Origin: an uncultured Oscillochloris sp.
GTDB taxonomy: Bacteria; Chloroflexota; Chloroflexia; Chloroflexales; Chloroflexaceae
Assembly: GCA_903877945.1 (NCBI GenBank)
Contig: CAIRFY010000227.1
Location: forward strand, 1 to 14,719
DNA: 14,719 bases
Reading direction: 5' to 3'
The translations under genes were made by a program, and so were the position numbers. The notes under the pieces are model-generated. The model ran no database searches and was not told where the DNA came from. It saw only the letters and a list, made by a program, of their open reading frames with translations. Shown one piece after another: positions 1 to 7,022 of this stretch (position 1 is the first letter of the stretch; the number at the start of each line of letters is the position of its first letter).

Positions 1-190
1 GCGTCATCGCAGGACTGTCAAGCTGAATATGCTCATTTTGAACCATGCCTAAGGCATGGTTTAGGATCGGGCATTTCAGCTTGACAGTCCTGCGATGAGG
101 CGATGACGCGCTCCTATCGCCTCATCGCACCATCGTCTCGTCGCTGAACTGTCAAGCTGTTCTGAATCATGTCTAAACTGTAAAGTAGTG
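1..190. repeat. Nested palindromic intergenic repeat, copy A
   Basis: A perfect 23-bp inverted repeat (5-27 with 75-97) encloses a second perfect 9-bp hairpin (41-49 with 53-61). A 12-bp inverted pair, CAGCTTGACAGT at 77-88 and its complement at 148-159, bounds a core of degenerate 8-bp units of the form CGCCTCNT (118-125, 126-133, 134-141). A further ACTGTAAAG lies near 177-185. The same termini, the same loop text (CATTTTGAA then CATGCCTAAGG) and the same 8-bp unit recur at 10418-10697, so this is a dispersed family. It lies just past the stop of the minus-strand VWA gene and could also act as its transcript end. Confidence 0.85.
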
Positions 191-197
191 ACGAACC

Positions 198-2441
198 TTA
201 CTCAGGGTCATCAGGGTTCACGATTGACTTGAGCGAGTACTCGACGGTATTCTCCTCAACATCGCGTGATCTCACATCGTTCTTACTGAACGCCGATCCT
301 GCCCCTGTGCCGCCGATGATCACCGTACTTCCACCGCTCTGCGTAATGCGAGCTGGTGCCTTTGGTCCCCAGAGGCGCTCGCGCAAATTAGGGTGATTTG
401 GTGGTGCTGCATCATCATCCGCGTTGGGTTGGTCTGGTGGCTCTTCGAGTGGAATATCAAAGCGAGAACCAACCCCCAGGGTAAGGGTGCGCAGCTTGCG
501 CTTACGGCGCAGCAGATCGCGTAAATTAATCTCCTCATCGGGATACCTCGAACCAGGCGAGGTGGTACGTACATAGCCACTAGGCGAGATGCCGAGCTTT
601 TGGAAGATCGGGATCAGCGGGCTAAGCAGCACAAAGCGGAAAACGAGAAAGGCACCGGTTAGGCTAGCGATGACGAAGGCCAGGTAGCGCAGCCAGATCT
701 TCCACTCGCGCTCGCGCACCGTCACAGAGACACTGCTAGTCGAGTTAAAATCGCGTCCGGCGGTTGTCTTGCCACGATACGAGACACTCAGCGCGTAGGT
801 GCCTGGTCGGGTGAGCGGTGGCACGGTAGCGTTGTAGGATGTCACATCCTTACTCTGGAATGCGACGCTCCCAACCCCCGGCAAGGGTGCCAGATTCACC
901 GTGGGTGTGCCATTTACAACATCAGCGTTGGCAACCTGCGCCACCAGACTGATCGGCTGATCATCGTAGGCCAAGAGCGGGTTGGCGAGAACAGAAATGA
1001 TCACCGGTAGACGACCGGCTGGCAATTGATAGATTGTCGGCTGCGAGCCAAGGCCAGCGGCGTCCTCAACCTCGAAGGTCAACGTGTACTCATGACCTTC
1101 CGTGAAGGTGCCAGTAGGGATCTGCGATTTGTACTGAGGCAGGTTTGAGCCATCGGACATCGTAATCGGCTTGTTTTCGCTCTCCGGCTGATCCTTCTGC
1201 CGATAGCCGGCGGTTAGCTTGAAGGTGCTGGTGATCGGCTGCTGCGTATCCATGTCGATCACCTGCACGACAAGGTTTGTTGGCTGATCGATAGAGAGCA
1301 TACCTGCCGAGTCGGGTTGGAGTAGCTGAACTTGGTAGATACTGCGATACTCAGGCTGGAGTACCGTCAGCACTTCACCGTTTGGCACGCTGAAGACCCA
1401 GTCACCTTGTTGAGGCCGTCCGATGACATAGACCTCGACAGTTGAGTTATTGAGTAAGGCCCGGAAGCGTTCAGGCGGCAAGTTGTGAGGGTCGTTGCCA
1501 CCAGGATCCTGGATCGTTACCGGGATGCTGGGAGATCGCTTGATCAGCTTTATGACAGCCTGACGCACATTCGATGGTATGGGCAGTGCCACCCGCTGAT
1601 CAGGAGGCAACGCCGGGGAACCAGAAATATCAGAGTAGTTCAACTTGCCCGTGAGCAGGTTATAGAGAGGAGTGATACTATTACTCGATGTCAACTCGTA
1701 ATAGGTGACATTCGGGTGCTGCTTGCTCTGATCTTTCCAGAACTGCTTAGATTCATCTAAGTTCGGATCAGTACCAAGGATGACAGCGAAGAATTGTACA
1801 TCACCTAGTTCATCCAGAGTGGATTTAATCTCACCAAATGTACCACCCTGAGTGGGATTCCCATCAGTGAGGAAAATAATTGCCGGGGTGTTTCCTTTCG
1901 TAGCGCGCTCACTATGCAGTTCCTGTTGAGCAAGTTGGATAGCGGCAGCGATATTCGTAGCACCTTGACAGGGAGGATCCTTGATAGCCATCGCCAGATC
2001 AGAGCGAATGGTAGGGTCATCGTTGCTTAGACGAGTGAGCGGACGCACCAAGCTGGCAGTATCACCAAAGGTAACAATGCCGAGGCTTGTCTCGCGCGGT
2101 TTTAGATCAGCAGCAAGTGCGCCGACAATGAGGTTCGCCCCTTCGATACGTAGTTGTTTCGGGTCGTTTGCCAAAATTGGCTGGTTAGACCCACACATAT
2201 AGCCAAACATGCTGCCCGAGTTGTCAATGACGATCATCGCGTCTACATCAGGGAGCCGTGTCGGCGGCAAGGGCGGAGGTGGTGGCTGTGCAGGCTGACC
2301 TATGACGACAGGCCCACCTGTGGGAGATGGAGTCACTGAGCCAGCAGTGACGGCTTGTGCATTCTGGTTTGCTGTGGTGTAGTAGAAGGATGACCCAGCG
2401 CATAAAGCGATGAGCAGCGGTGTGATAAGGCTTCTCAGCAT
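198..2441 (-). CDS. Membrane-anchored VWA-domain surface protein
   Basis: The product is 747 aa from the ATG at 2441, which has GGAG eight bases upstream. A GTG at 2477 would add 12 residues but lacks such a site. The N-terminus is a signal peptide (LRSLITPLLIALCAG), followed by a Pro-rich linker with a PPPPPLPP run. The VWA domain spans about residues 65-270. Its MIDAS metal site is complete: DNSGS (D73, S75, S77), the Thr in GATN (T162) and the Asp in FLTDG (D193). A long beta-rich extracellular region follows, then one membrane helix near 583-606 and a charged cytoplasmic tail of about 140 residues with a Gly-rich patch. The likely role is metal-dependent adhesion or protein-protein contact at the envelope; the partner is unknown. 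It is last in a minus-strand run with the two genes upstream. Confidence 0.85.
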   Translation of the reverse strand: MLRSLITPLLIALCAGSSFYYTTANQNAQAVTAGSVTPSPTGGPVVIGQPAQPPPPPLPPTRLPDVDAMIVIDNSGSMFGYMCGSNQPILANDPKQLRIEGANLIVGALAADLKPRETSLGIVTFGDTASLVRPLTRLSNDDPTIRSDLAMAIKDPPCQGATNIAAAIQLAQQELHSERATKGNTPAIIFLTDGNPTQGGTFGEIKSTLDELGDVQFFAVILGTDPNLDESKQFWKDQSKQHPNVTYYELTSSNSITPLYNLLTGKLNYSDISGSPALPPDQRVALPIPSNVRQAVIKLIKRSPSIPVTIQDPGGNDPHNLPPERFRALLNNSTVEVYVIGRPQQGDWVFSVPNGEVLTVLQPEYRSIYQVQLLQPDSAGMLSIDQPTNLVVQVIDMDTQQPITSTFKLTAGYRQKDQPESENKPITMSDGSNLPQYKSQIPTGTFTEGHEYTLTFEVEDAAGLGSQPTIYQLPAGRLPVIISVLANPLLAYDDQPISLVAQVANADVVNGTPTVNLAPLPGVGSVAFQSKDVTSYNATVPPLTRPGTYALSVSYRGKTTAGRDFNSTSSVSVTVREREWKIWLRYLAFVIASLTGAFLVFRFVLLSPLIPIFQKLGISPSGYVRTTSPGSRYPDEEINLRDLLRRKRKLRTLTLGVGSRFDIPLEEPPDQPNADDDAAPPNHPNLRERLWGPKAPARITQSGGSTVIIGGTGAGSAFSKNDVRSRDVEENTVEYSLKSIVNPDDPE

Positions 2442-2535
2442 AACAACGACTCCAGCTACAACGCAGTTCGGCGGCACAGTAGCTATGGGCTGCGGACTGT
2501 TTCATCGTTGAGGGACTTCGTATCAAAAAACAGAT

Positions 2536-3549
2536 TCAGTCGATGGTGTTTGCATTTCCAGAATTTCCTGGACTCGGTGGTGGAGGCGGACGACGGCCCT
2601 TATCTTCCGTGCGATGCTTTGATGCGTCATAGCCCGTTACTTTTTTCCGACTGAGGACATACCACAGCAGCGCCAGCGGGATAAGCAACAGGGGCAGCAG
2701 GCACCAGGGCCAGATATGAGTCTGCTCTGTAAAATTTAGAACACCGGAAAGTAATCCTGCGCCTGGAGGTGGTCCGGCGGGTACGGGTTGCTTTACCAGG
2801 GCGGGGAGAGCAGGGAGTGTTTCTTCCTGACCCACATGGATATTGTCGACATAGCCGTAGGCGGCATGGGCCTGCGGGTTACAGTCACGTACGGTAAAAT
2901 TGACCAGCAACTGATGGCCGCTACGGCCCGCGAGATCAACCTTCTCGTGCTTCCAGGGAATAAAGACCCAGCGGTCTCCGGCAATCTGGTAGAAGCTTGA
3001 CTGCGATAGCGACGTATTGGCCGGCGGCTGACCAAGAAACCATTCCTGGTTCGTTTGGCTGGTGTATTTGAAGTCACTAACCGGCAGAACATCACCTGCG
3101 GTCAGATCACGAACCTGAACCTGGAAATAAGGCTTGTCTGTGTCTGGATGAGACGGGGGATCATTCGCTACTACTGCATAGCTAAACTGGAGTACCGGCT
3201 TATCAATATGCGGGATCTGAATGGTATGTTCGATAGAGCTAAATTGATCACCACCATATCCCCAGGGAGTAGCATCTCCCACCATGACCGAATATTTCCC
3301 TTGAGCTACGCTGTGCATCGCGCTATCAGTGAGTAGATCAATCGTATCAGTGATCACCTGAACCTGTCCGCTGGTCTGCCAGTCGCCTACGGTACCTGCC
3401 TCGAAATCCCACGTCAATGCGTCACTAGATTGAGCGTAGGCATTCGTTGACTGCCAAGAGCCAGCGGGAAACAGCAAACCGATAGCGAGAAGGTGCCACA
3501 ATACAACGATACGACCACGTTTAAGTAAGGACACGAGGGAAGCAGTCAT
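2536..3549 (-). CDS. Secreted jelly-roll-like protein with C-terminal membrane anchor
   Basis: The product is 337 aa. The ATG at 3549 is preferred because AGGA lies 7 bases upstream; the ATG at 3555 is almost on top of that site. A signal peptide (VVLWHLLAIGLLFPAG...AYA) is followed by a domain at about 45-245 that reads like an extracellular jelly-roll module: FEAGTVGDWQ near its start, GKYSVMVGD, VLQFSYAV, then a late YVDNIHV strand. A Pro-rich spacer (PVPAGPPPGAG) precedes a membrane helix near 279-300, RKK on the inner side, and a short PPPPPSP-containing tail. The fold assignment rests on pattern resemblance only. The gene lies 94 bp upstream of the VWA gene, has the same membrane topology, and probably works with it. 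Confidence 0.75.
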   Translation of the reverse strand: MTASLVSLLKRGRIVVLWHLLAIGLLFPAGSWQSTNAYAQSSDALTWDFEAGTVGDWQTSGQVQVITDTIDLLTDSAMHSVAQGKYSVMVGDATPWGYGGDQFSSIEHTIQIPHIDKPVLQFSYAVVANDPPSHPDTDKPYFQVQVRDLTAGDVLPVSDFKYTSQTNQEWFLGQPPANTSLSQSSFYQIAGDRWVFIPWKHEKVDLAGRSGHQLLVNFTVRDCNPQAHAAYGYVDNIHVGQEETLPALPALVKQPVPAGPPPGAGLLSGVLNFTEQTHIWPWCLLPLLLIPLALLWYVLSRKKVTGYDASKHRTEDKGRRPPPPPSPGNSGNANTID

Positions 3550-3584
3550 ACGCATTTCCTAATTATGCAGATACCAAGCTAGAA

Positions 3585-3836
3585 TCAGATCTGATGAGAA
3601 GAATGAACAGAATCATTCAGAGCTTCAACGATTCCCGGAATGGACGGCATTGGGCCACGCTGGTGCAAAATATACCCCTCCAGATCACAACGCTGCATCC
3701 GCCAACTTTTGCCAATCTTAAAGGCGGGGAGCCGTCCGGATCCGCACCAGCGGCAGATGGTGGCGCGACTGACCCGCAGGTAGTCGGCGATCTCATCGAC
3801 TGTCAGTACGTCGCGCATTGCTTGTAGTTCGGTCAT
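3585..3836 (-). CDS. Excisionase-type (HTH_17) small DNA-binding protein
   Basis: The product is 83 aa from the ATG at 3836 (AGG five bases upstream). An open frame continues upstream to 3971, but that extension does not resemble the family. Residues 10-58 carry the excisionase/MerR-like winged helix: LTVDEIADYLRVSRATICRW, then GRLPAFKIGKSWR and a closing DLEGYI helix. Such domains bind DNA either as phage excisionases or as small transcription regulators. No integrase or attachment site is visible, so a regulator of the run it heads is more likely. Its stop is 35 bp from the start of the jelly-roll gene, which suggests co-transcription. Confidence 0.8.
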   Translation of the reverse strand: MTELQAMRDVLTVDEIADYLRVSRATICRWCGSGRLPAFKIGKSWRMQRCDLEGYILHQRGPMPSIPGIVEALNDSVHSSHQI

Positions 3837-4196
3837 GGACACCTGCTTTCCTGTCACCACACCGCGTTGGGTGGTGTGCCAGCGTAGAGCATCTACCCGT
3901 CGCTTACTTTGTACCGATCTCGTACTGAGATCGCTTGCCGCACGTTGAGTGCATAAAATGCCACTTGTCACATACCCTTCTATTCGCTACAATTGCTCGC
4001 AGTACATCTGTTATGCGTATACTACCATATGCTACCATATGAGCAGATGAATGATGGAACGTATCGCTCTATTGCGCTCAGGCGATGCACGTATGCTAGC
4101 AGTAAGGAGTGCTAGGAGGCTACCTGTCTCTCGCACGGTACATCGGTCGGCGGCTTTCCTGATTTGTTACATTGTTGCCAGGAAGCGGAGTGTGCT
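3837..4196. promoter_or_regulatory. Shared divergent control region
   Basis: This 360-bp region separates the minus-strand surface-protein run from the plus-strand sigma gene. It contains a 7-bp inverted repeat, CGATCTC-GTACT-GAGATCG (3915-3933), and an exact tandem duplication of the decamer CTACCATATG (4022-4031 and 4032-4041). TATACT at 4018-4023 resembles a -10 box for the plus strand, with a weak TTGCTC 19 bp upstream. No convincing minus-strand promoter was found. A GGAAC at 4056-4060 recalls ECF -35 elements, but no clear partner follows. The sites are operator-like by form only. Confidence 0.45.
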
Positions 4197-4955
4197 ATGA
4201 ACCAGGGGGATGCGCGGTGGATGCGTTGGTGCAAAGTGATCGCGGCCCTGAGCGATGAGTGTGACTGGAAGTTGAGTGCTGAGGATATTGAACGCTACGT
4301 GCTGGCGTTGGACGTGCTGCTGCCGGATACCTGTACTGAGAAGGATATCCGTCGGGTCTGCGGCTATTACCACGCTGACCATCGGACTGTTGAGGTGCTA
4401 CAAAATAGCCATCTCTCTGGTCACGATGAGTGTTGGACGGTGTGGGTGCGCTATGTGGCTGAGATCCTGAGGAAGGCTGGTCTCTATTGGTCGAGTGATA
4501 ACGCGGTTGATGGTGATGATCTCGCTCAGGTGGCCCAGATGGCGCTTATGGTCTCCTTGGCGAACTTTGCCTACCGCAGCAGTCTCGCTACGTGGGCACA
4601 TACGGTGGTTGTGCAGAGCGTGCGTCGTCACATCCGCGATAGCCGTGCGAAAAAGCGTGCCCAGCGCCCTGACTCACTTGATGCGTTGCCTGATCTCGAT
4701 GTTGTGGCCCGTGAGGATGATGAGCCGGAGCAACGGGCATTGCATACTATGCTCATTGGTCAGATCCAGGTTGTTCTGGTTCAGAGGGGCGATGATCGAC
4801 TAGCGTTTATCTTTTACCTCTGGGCTAGTGAGGGGCGGCCTGCGGAGGAAATTGGTACGCTTGTTCATTTGCATCCCTCTCGTGTGCGCGCCCTCCTCGT
4901 TCATGCGCGCACGATCCTTCAGCAACACCCTACCATCCAGACTTGGGTTGTCTGA
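4197..4955 (+). CDS. Sigma-70-family (ECF-like) RNA polymerase sigma factor
   Basis: The product is 252 aa from the ATG at 4197, which has GGAG six bases upstream; a TTG at 4164 is possible but lacks this support. Residues about 80-158 match sigma region 2: VDGDDLAQVAQMALMVSLANF for the core-binding helix, then LATWAHTVVVQSVRRHIRDSR for the -10 recognition part. Residues 184-242 match region 4, ending in AEEIGTLVHLHPSRVRALLVHAR, the -35 recognition helix-turn-helix. About 80 extra N-terminal residues are not typical of small ECF factors. The next gene looks like its anti-sigma. The promoter targets are unknown; the divergent surface-protein run is an obvious candidate. Confidence 0.8.
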   Translation: MNQGDARWMRWCKVIAALSDECDWKLSAEDIERYVLALDVLLPDTCTEKDIRRVCGYYHADHRTVEVLQNSHLSGHDECWTVWVRYVAEILRKAGLYWSSDNAVDGDDLAQVAQMALMVSLANFAYRSSLATWAHTVVVQSVRRHIRDSRAKKRAQRPDSLDALPDLDVVAREDDEPEQRALHTMLIGQIQVVLVQRGDDRLAFIFYLWASEGRPAEEIGTLVHLHPSRVRALLVHARTILQQHPTIQTWVV

Positions 4956-5182
4956 TGGTTTTCCTCATATGTAGTACCATCGGGCAAGCAGAAACTCGTG
5001 CGATTCGTTACTAAAGTAAAAGAAAGGTAACTTTTTACCTTCTCCAGCGTCTTATGAACACGTAGGGGTGGTATCATTACTTCTTGTGGGGTTTGGTGCG
5101 CCTACCCTGGTGTTGATGATGCGCTGCTGATTTGTTATGCGATAACGCCGTCTCTCAGCGACGCGAGCGGTAGAGCTACATT
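4956..5182 (+). promoter_or_regulatory. Sigma/anti-sigma intergenic region with small hairpin
   Basis: This spacer of 227 bp is long for a sigma/anti-sigma operon. A perfect 7-bp inverted repeat (AAGGTAA 5024-5030, loop CTTT, TTACCTT 5035-5041) lies in an A/T-rich patch. It may be an operator or a weak attenuator. There is no clear ribosome site just before the next ATG (only GGTAGAG). I see no further gene here. Confidence 0.35.
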
Positions 5183-5944
5183 ATGAATACTTCTCTCTGT
5201 CCTGATGTCCAGGTGTGGATAACGTCCCTTGACACCACGGCGGTGCTGCTAACGCCGCCGCTGACCCTCGTGGAACACGTGTCCGACTGCGCATATTGCC
5301 GCGCCGCACTGCTGTTGATCGTTGTTGAGTTGCTCCACGTCCCCCTCGGTACTGCGCCGATAACGTGTGACCAGTGTCAGTCTGACATCGCTGCTTATAT
5401 CGATTGTGAGCAATATGAGGGTATGGCTGAGGCACTCGTTTCTTATCCCCACGTTTGGTGGCACCTCTGGACGTGCGTGGATTGCGCAATGGATCACCAG
5501 TTCATTGCTACGCTCCAAGACGCTGAGGCGGTAGGATCGCTACCGCCAATTCCGCTTGTGAGCCTCGCTCATCGCCCTCATCCTCGCCAGGTTCGTCCGG
5601 TCTTTCAAACTATCATGCTCCCACGGATGTGGTTCACACGAATCCTGATGCCTCAGTTAGGCCCAACCTGGGGTCAGAGTAATGATGATATGGTGATCTA
5701 CGAAGATGAGCAAGATACGTATCAGATTACGATGACTGTGCGGAAGGGACGTGTGGAATCGCGAGTGATTATCACTATCGATCCGCCTATGGACGGTAAT
5801 GTGGTGATTGCTCTTGGTGATGCTACCTTTCGGGCGCGGATTGGGCCTGATGGGGTTGCTCATGTCGGGCCGATCCCCGCAGATCTGCTGACGAGTCCGA
5901 TTGGTCCCGCGATGGCGATCAGGATTGAGCCAACCGAGCCGTAG
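5183..5944 (+). CDS. Soluble anti-sigma-like protein with two zinc-binding motifs
   Basis: The product is 253 aa. The first motif is C6...H32-x3-C36-x2-C39 (HVSDCAYC), the C-H-C-C pattern of zinc-binding anti-sigma (ZAS) domains. The second starts at CDQCQSDIAAYID (C62, C65) and ends at H94-x3-C98-x2-C101 (HLWTCVDC), the zf-HC2 arrangement. Residues from about 170 onward form a beta-rich tail ending GPIPADLLTSPIGPAMAIRIEP. There is no clear membrane helix, so it should act in the cytoplasm, holding the upstream sigma factor and releasing it on a signal. With this many Cys, redox or metal sensing is possible. The family call is by motif only; the tail is not assigned. Confidence 0.7.
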   Translation: MNTSLCPDVQVWITSLDTTAVLLTPPLTLVEHVSDCAYCRAALLLIVVELLHVPLGTAPITCDQCQSDIAAYIDCEQYEGMAEALVSYPHVWWHLWTCVDCAMDHQFIATLQDAEAVGSLPPIPLVSLAHRPHPRQVRPVFQTIMLPRMWFTRILMPQLGPTWGQSNDDMVIYEDEQDTYQITMTVRKGRVESRVIITIDPPMDGNVVIALGDATFRARIGPDGVAHVGPIPADLLTSPIGPAMAIRIEPTEP

Positions 5945-5974
5945 CTCCGCTAGTACGGAATGTGATTTCGATAC

Positions 5975-6877
5975 TCATCGGGTCACTCCTCCCGCATGTA
6001 CGTGATCCGGCGTTGTCAGCGTTACTCCCATATCAGCCGGAGTCCCGAAATAAGGCCAGGTAGTGGCGAGTACATCCACCCCTGTCTCAGCGAACGCCTG
6101 GATGTTCGCGCTGGTCAGGCCGCCGGTCGCCACCAGCGTGAGCGAGGGAAATCGGGGCCGGAGCATCTGCACTGCCTGGCGTAGCTCGGCCACCGGGAGC
6201 TTGTCGAACTGGATCAGATCCGCTCCAGCCTCGGCCACCGCCAACGCATCGTCGAGCCCCTCAACCTCAACCCCCAACGTGTGATCCCGGCCCGTCTGCT
6301 TGAGCATGCGCAGCGCATGGCACAGGCCCGCCAGTCCGCCGAGGAAGGCCCGGTGCTGGGGGAAGATCAGGATCGTCTCAGAGAGGCCCAGCCGGTGGGG
6401 CACCGCGCCGCCAGCGAGGATGCCCTTCACTGCGAGCGCCTTGGTGCCGGGGAAGATTTTGCGCGTGGTGGCGATTGTGACGGTCGGGTGTACCTGGCGG
6501 GCGGCATCAACCAGCGTGCGGGCGCGAGTCGCGATGCCTGAGACATACTCCAGTAGGTTGACCGCGACCTTCCAGCCCTGGTGCAGCGCCTGCGCTGGCC
6601 CCTCCGCCGCCAGCACCACATCCCCAGGCCCAACCCGGCTCCCGCTGCGCGTGGTCAGCGTTACTGTCGCGCCACATAATGTGAATAGGCGACCGGCCTC
6701 CTCCGTCCCTGCGATCACCGTGGGCTGACGCGCCGCGAAGGTAATCGTCCCCGGCGCATCGCCGATGCCTAGCGCGTGGGTGGTTAGGTCTAGGTAGGGT
6801 ACGTCCTCGTAGATGAGCCGCGCAAGCGCATCGTCGCTCAGGCAGCACGGGAGGGTGGGGGCGCTCAGGGTATACAT
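5975..6877 (-). CDS. modD: ModD, nicotinate-nucleotide pyrophosphorylase homologue
   Basis: The 300-aa product matches the quinolinate phosphoribosyltransferase fold in its ModD branch. An N-terminal open-faced domain (residues about 15-110) ends in GWKVAVNLLEYVSGIATRAR. The barrel then carries TTRKIFPGTKALAVKGILAGG, HRLGLSETILIFPQH, VEVEG, QFDK and VATGGL. ModD proteins are encoded with molybdate transport genes, and their exact reaction is not settled. That context fits here: the upstream minus-strand gene carries a ModA-like module. A GGA lies about 11 bases before the ATG, rather far. The gene converges on the anti-sigma gene with a 30-bp gap holding no strong terminator. Confidence 0.88.
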   Translation of the reverse strand: MYTLSAPTLPCCLSDDALARLIYEDVPYLDLTTHALGIGDAPGTITFAARQPTVIAGTEEAGRLFTLCGATVTLTTRSGSRVGPGDVVLAAEGPAQALHQGWKVAVNLLEYVSGIATRARTLVDAARQVHPTVTIATTRKIFPGTKALAVKGILAGGAVPHRLGLSETILIFPQHRAFLGGLAGLCHALRMLKQTGRDHTLGVEVEGLDDALAVAEAGADLIQFDKLPVAELRQAVQMLRPRFPSLTLVATGGLTSANIQAFAETGVDVLATTWPYFGTPADMGVTLTTPDHVHAGGVTR

Positions 6878-6935
6878 TGCAGATCGCTATCCTTATGCTT
6901 GGGCACTATCACCACCATGAGTAAAATCGACACAT

Positions 6936-6983
6936 AAAAACGACCGGACACCGAATCGCAGTGGTGCGATGGTGCCGGTCGTT
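6936..6983 (-). terminator. Rho-independent terminator after the PadR-ModA gene
   Basis: The arms are 6939-6960 and 6965-6983. Pairing is 9 bp (AACGACCGG with CCGGTCGTT), then 4 bp and 6 bp with small bulges, around a GTGG loop. Read on the minus strand, the stem runs into a T tract (CGTTTTTATG). It lies 40 bp beyond the PadR-ModA stop and about 60 bp before modD, so modD is partly uncoupled or has its own promoter. Confidence 0.8.
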
Positions 6984-7022
6984 GGCAAACACGTTCGTAG
7001 TTGATGTTAGGGATGTAGTACG

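Noticed and set aside
3585..3836. Excisionase of an integrated phage or genomic island
   Set aside because: No integrase, attachment repeats, tRNA or phage genes are visible nearby; the HTH_17 fold is also common in plain regulators.
3837..3971. N-terminal extension of the excisionase-type protein
   Set aside because: The extra 45 codons do not resemble the family and cover an inverted repeat, and a ribosome-site-like AGG precedes the ATG at 3836.
6878..7022. A molybdenum-cofactor riboswitch before modD
   Set aside because: The only strong structure is a simple stem with a T tract on the minus strand, fitting a terminator; no multi-stem aptamer pattern was recognised.
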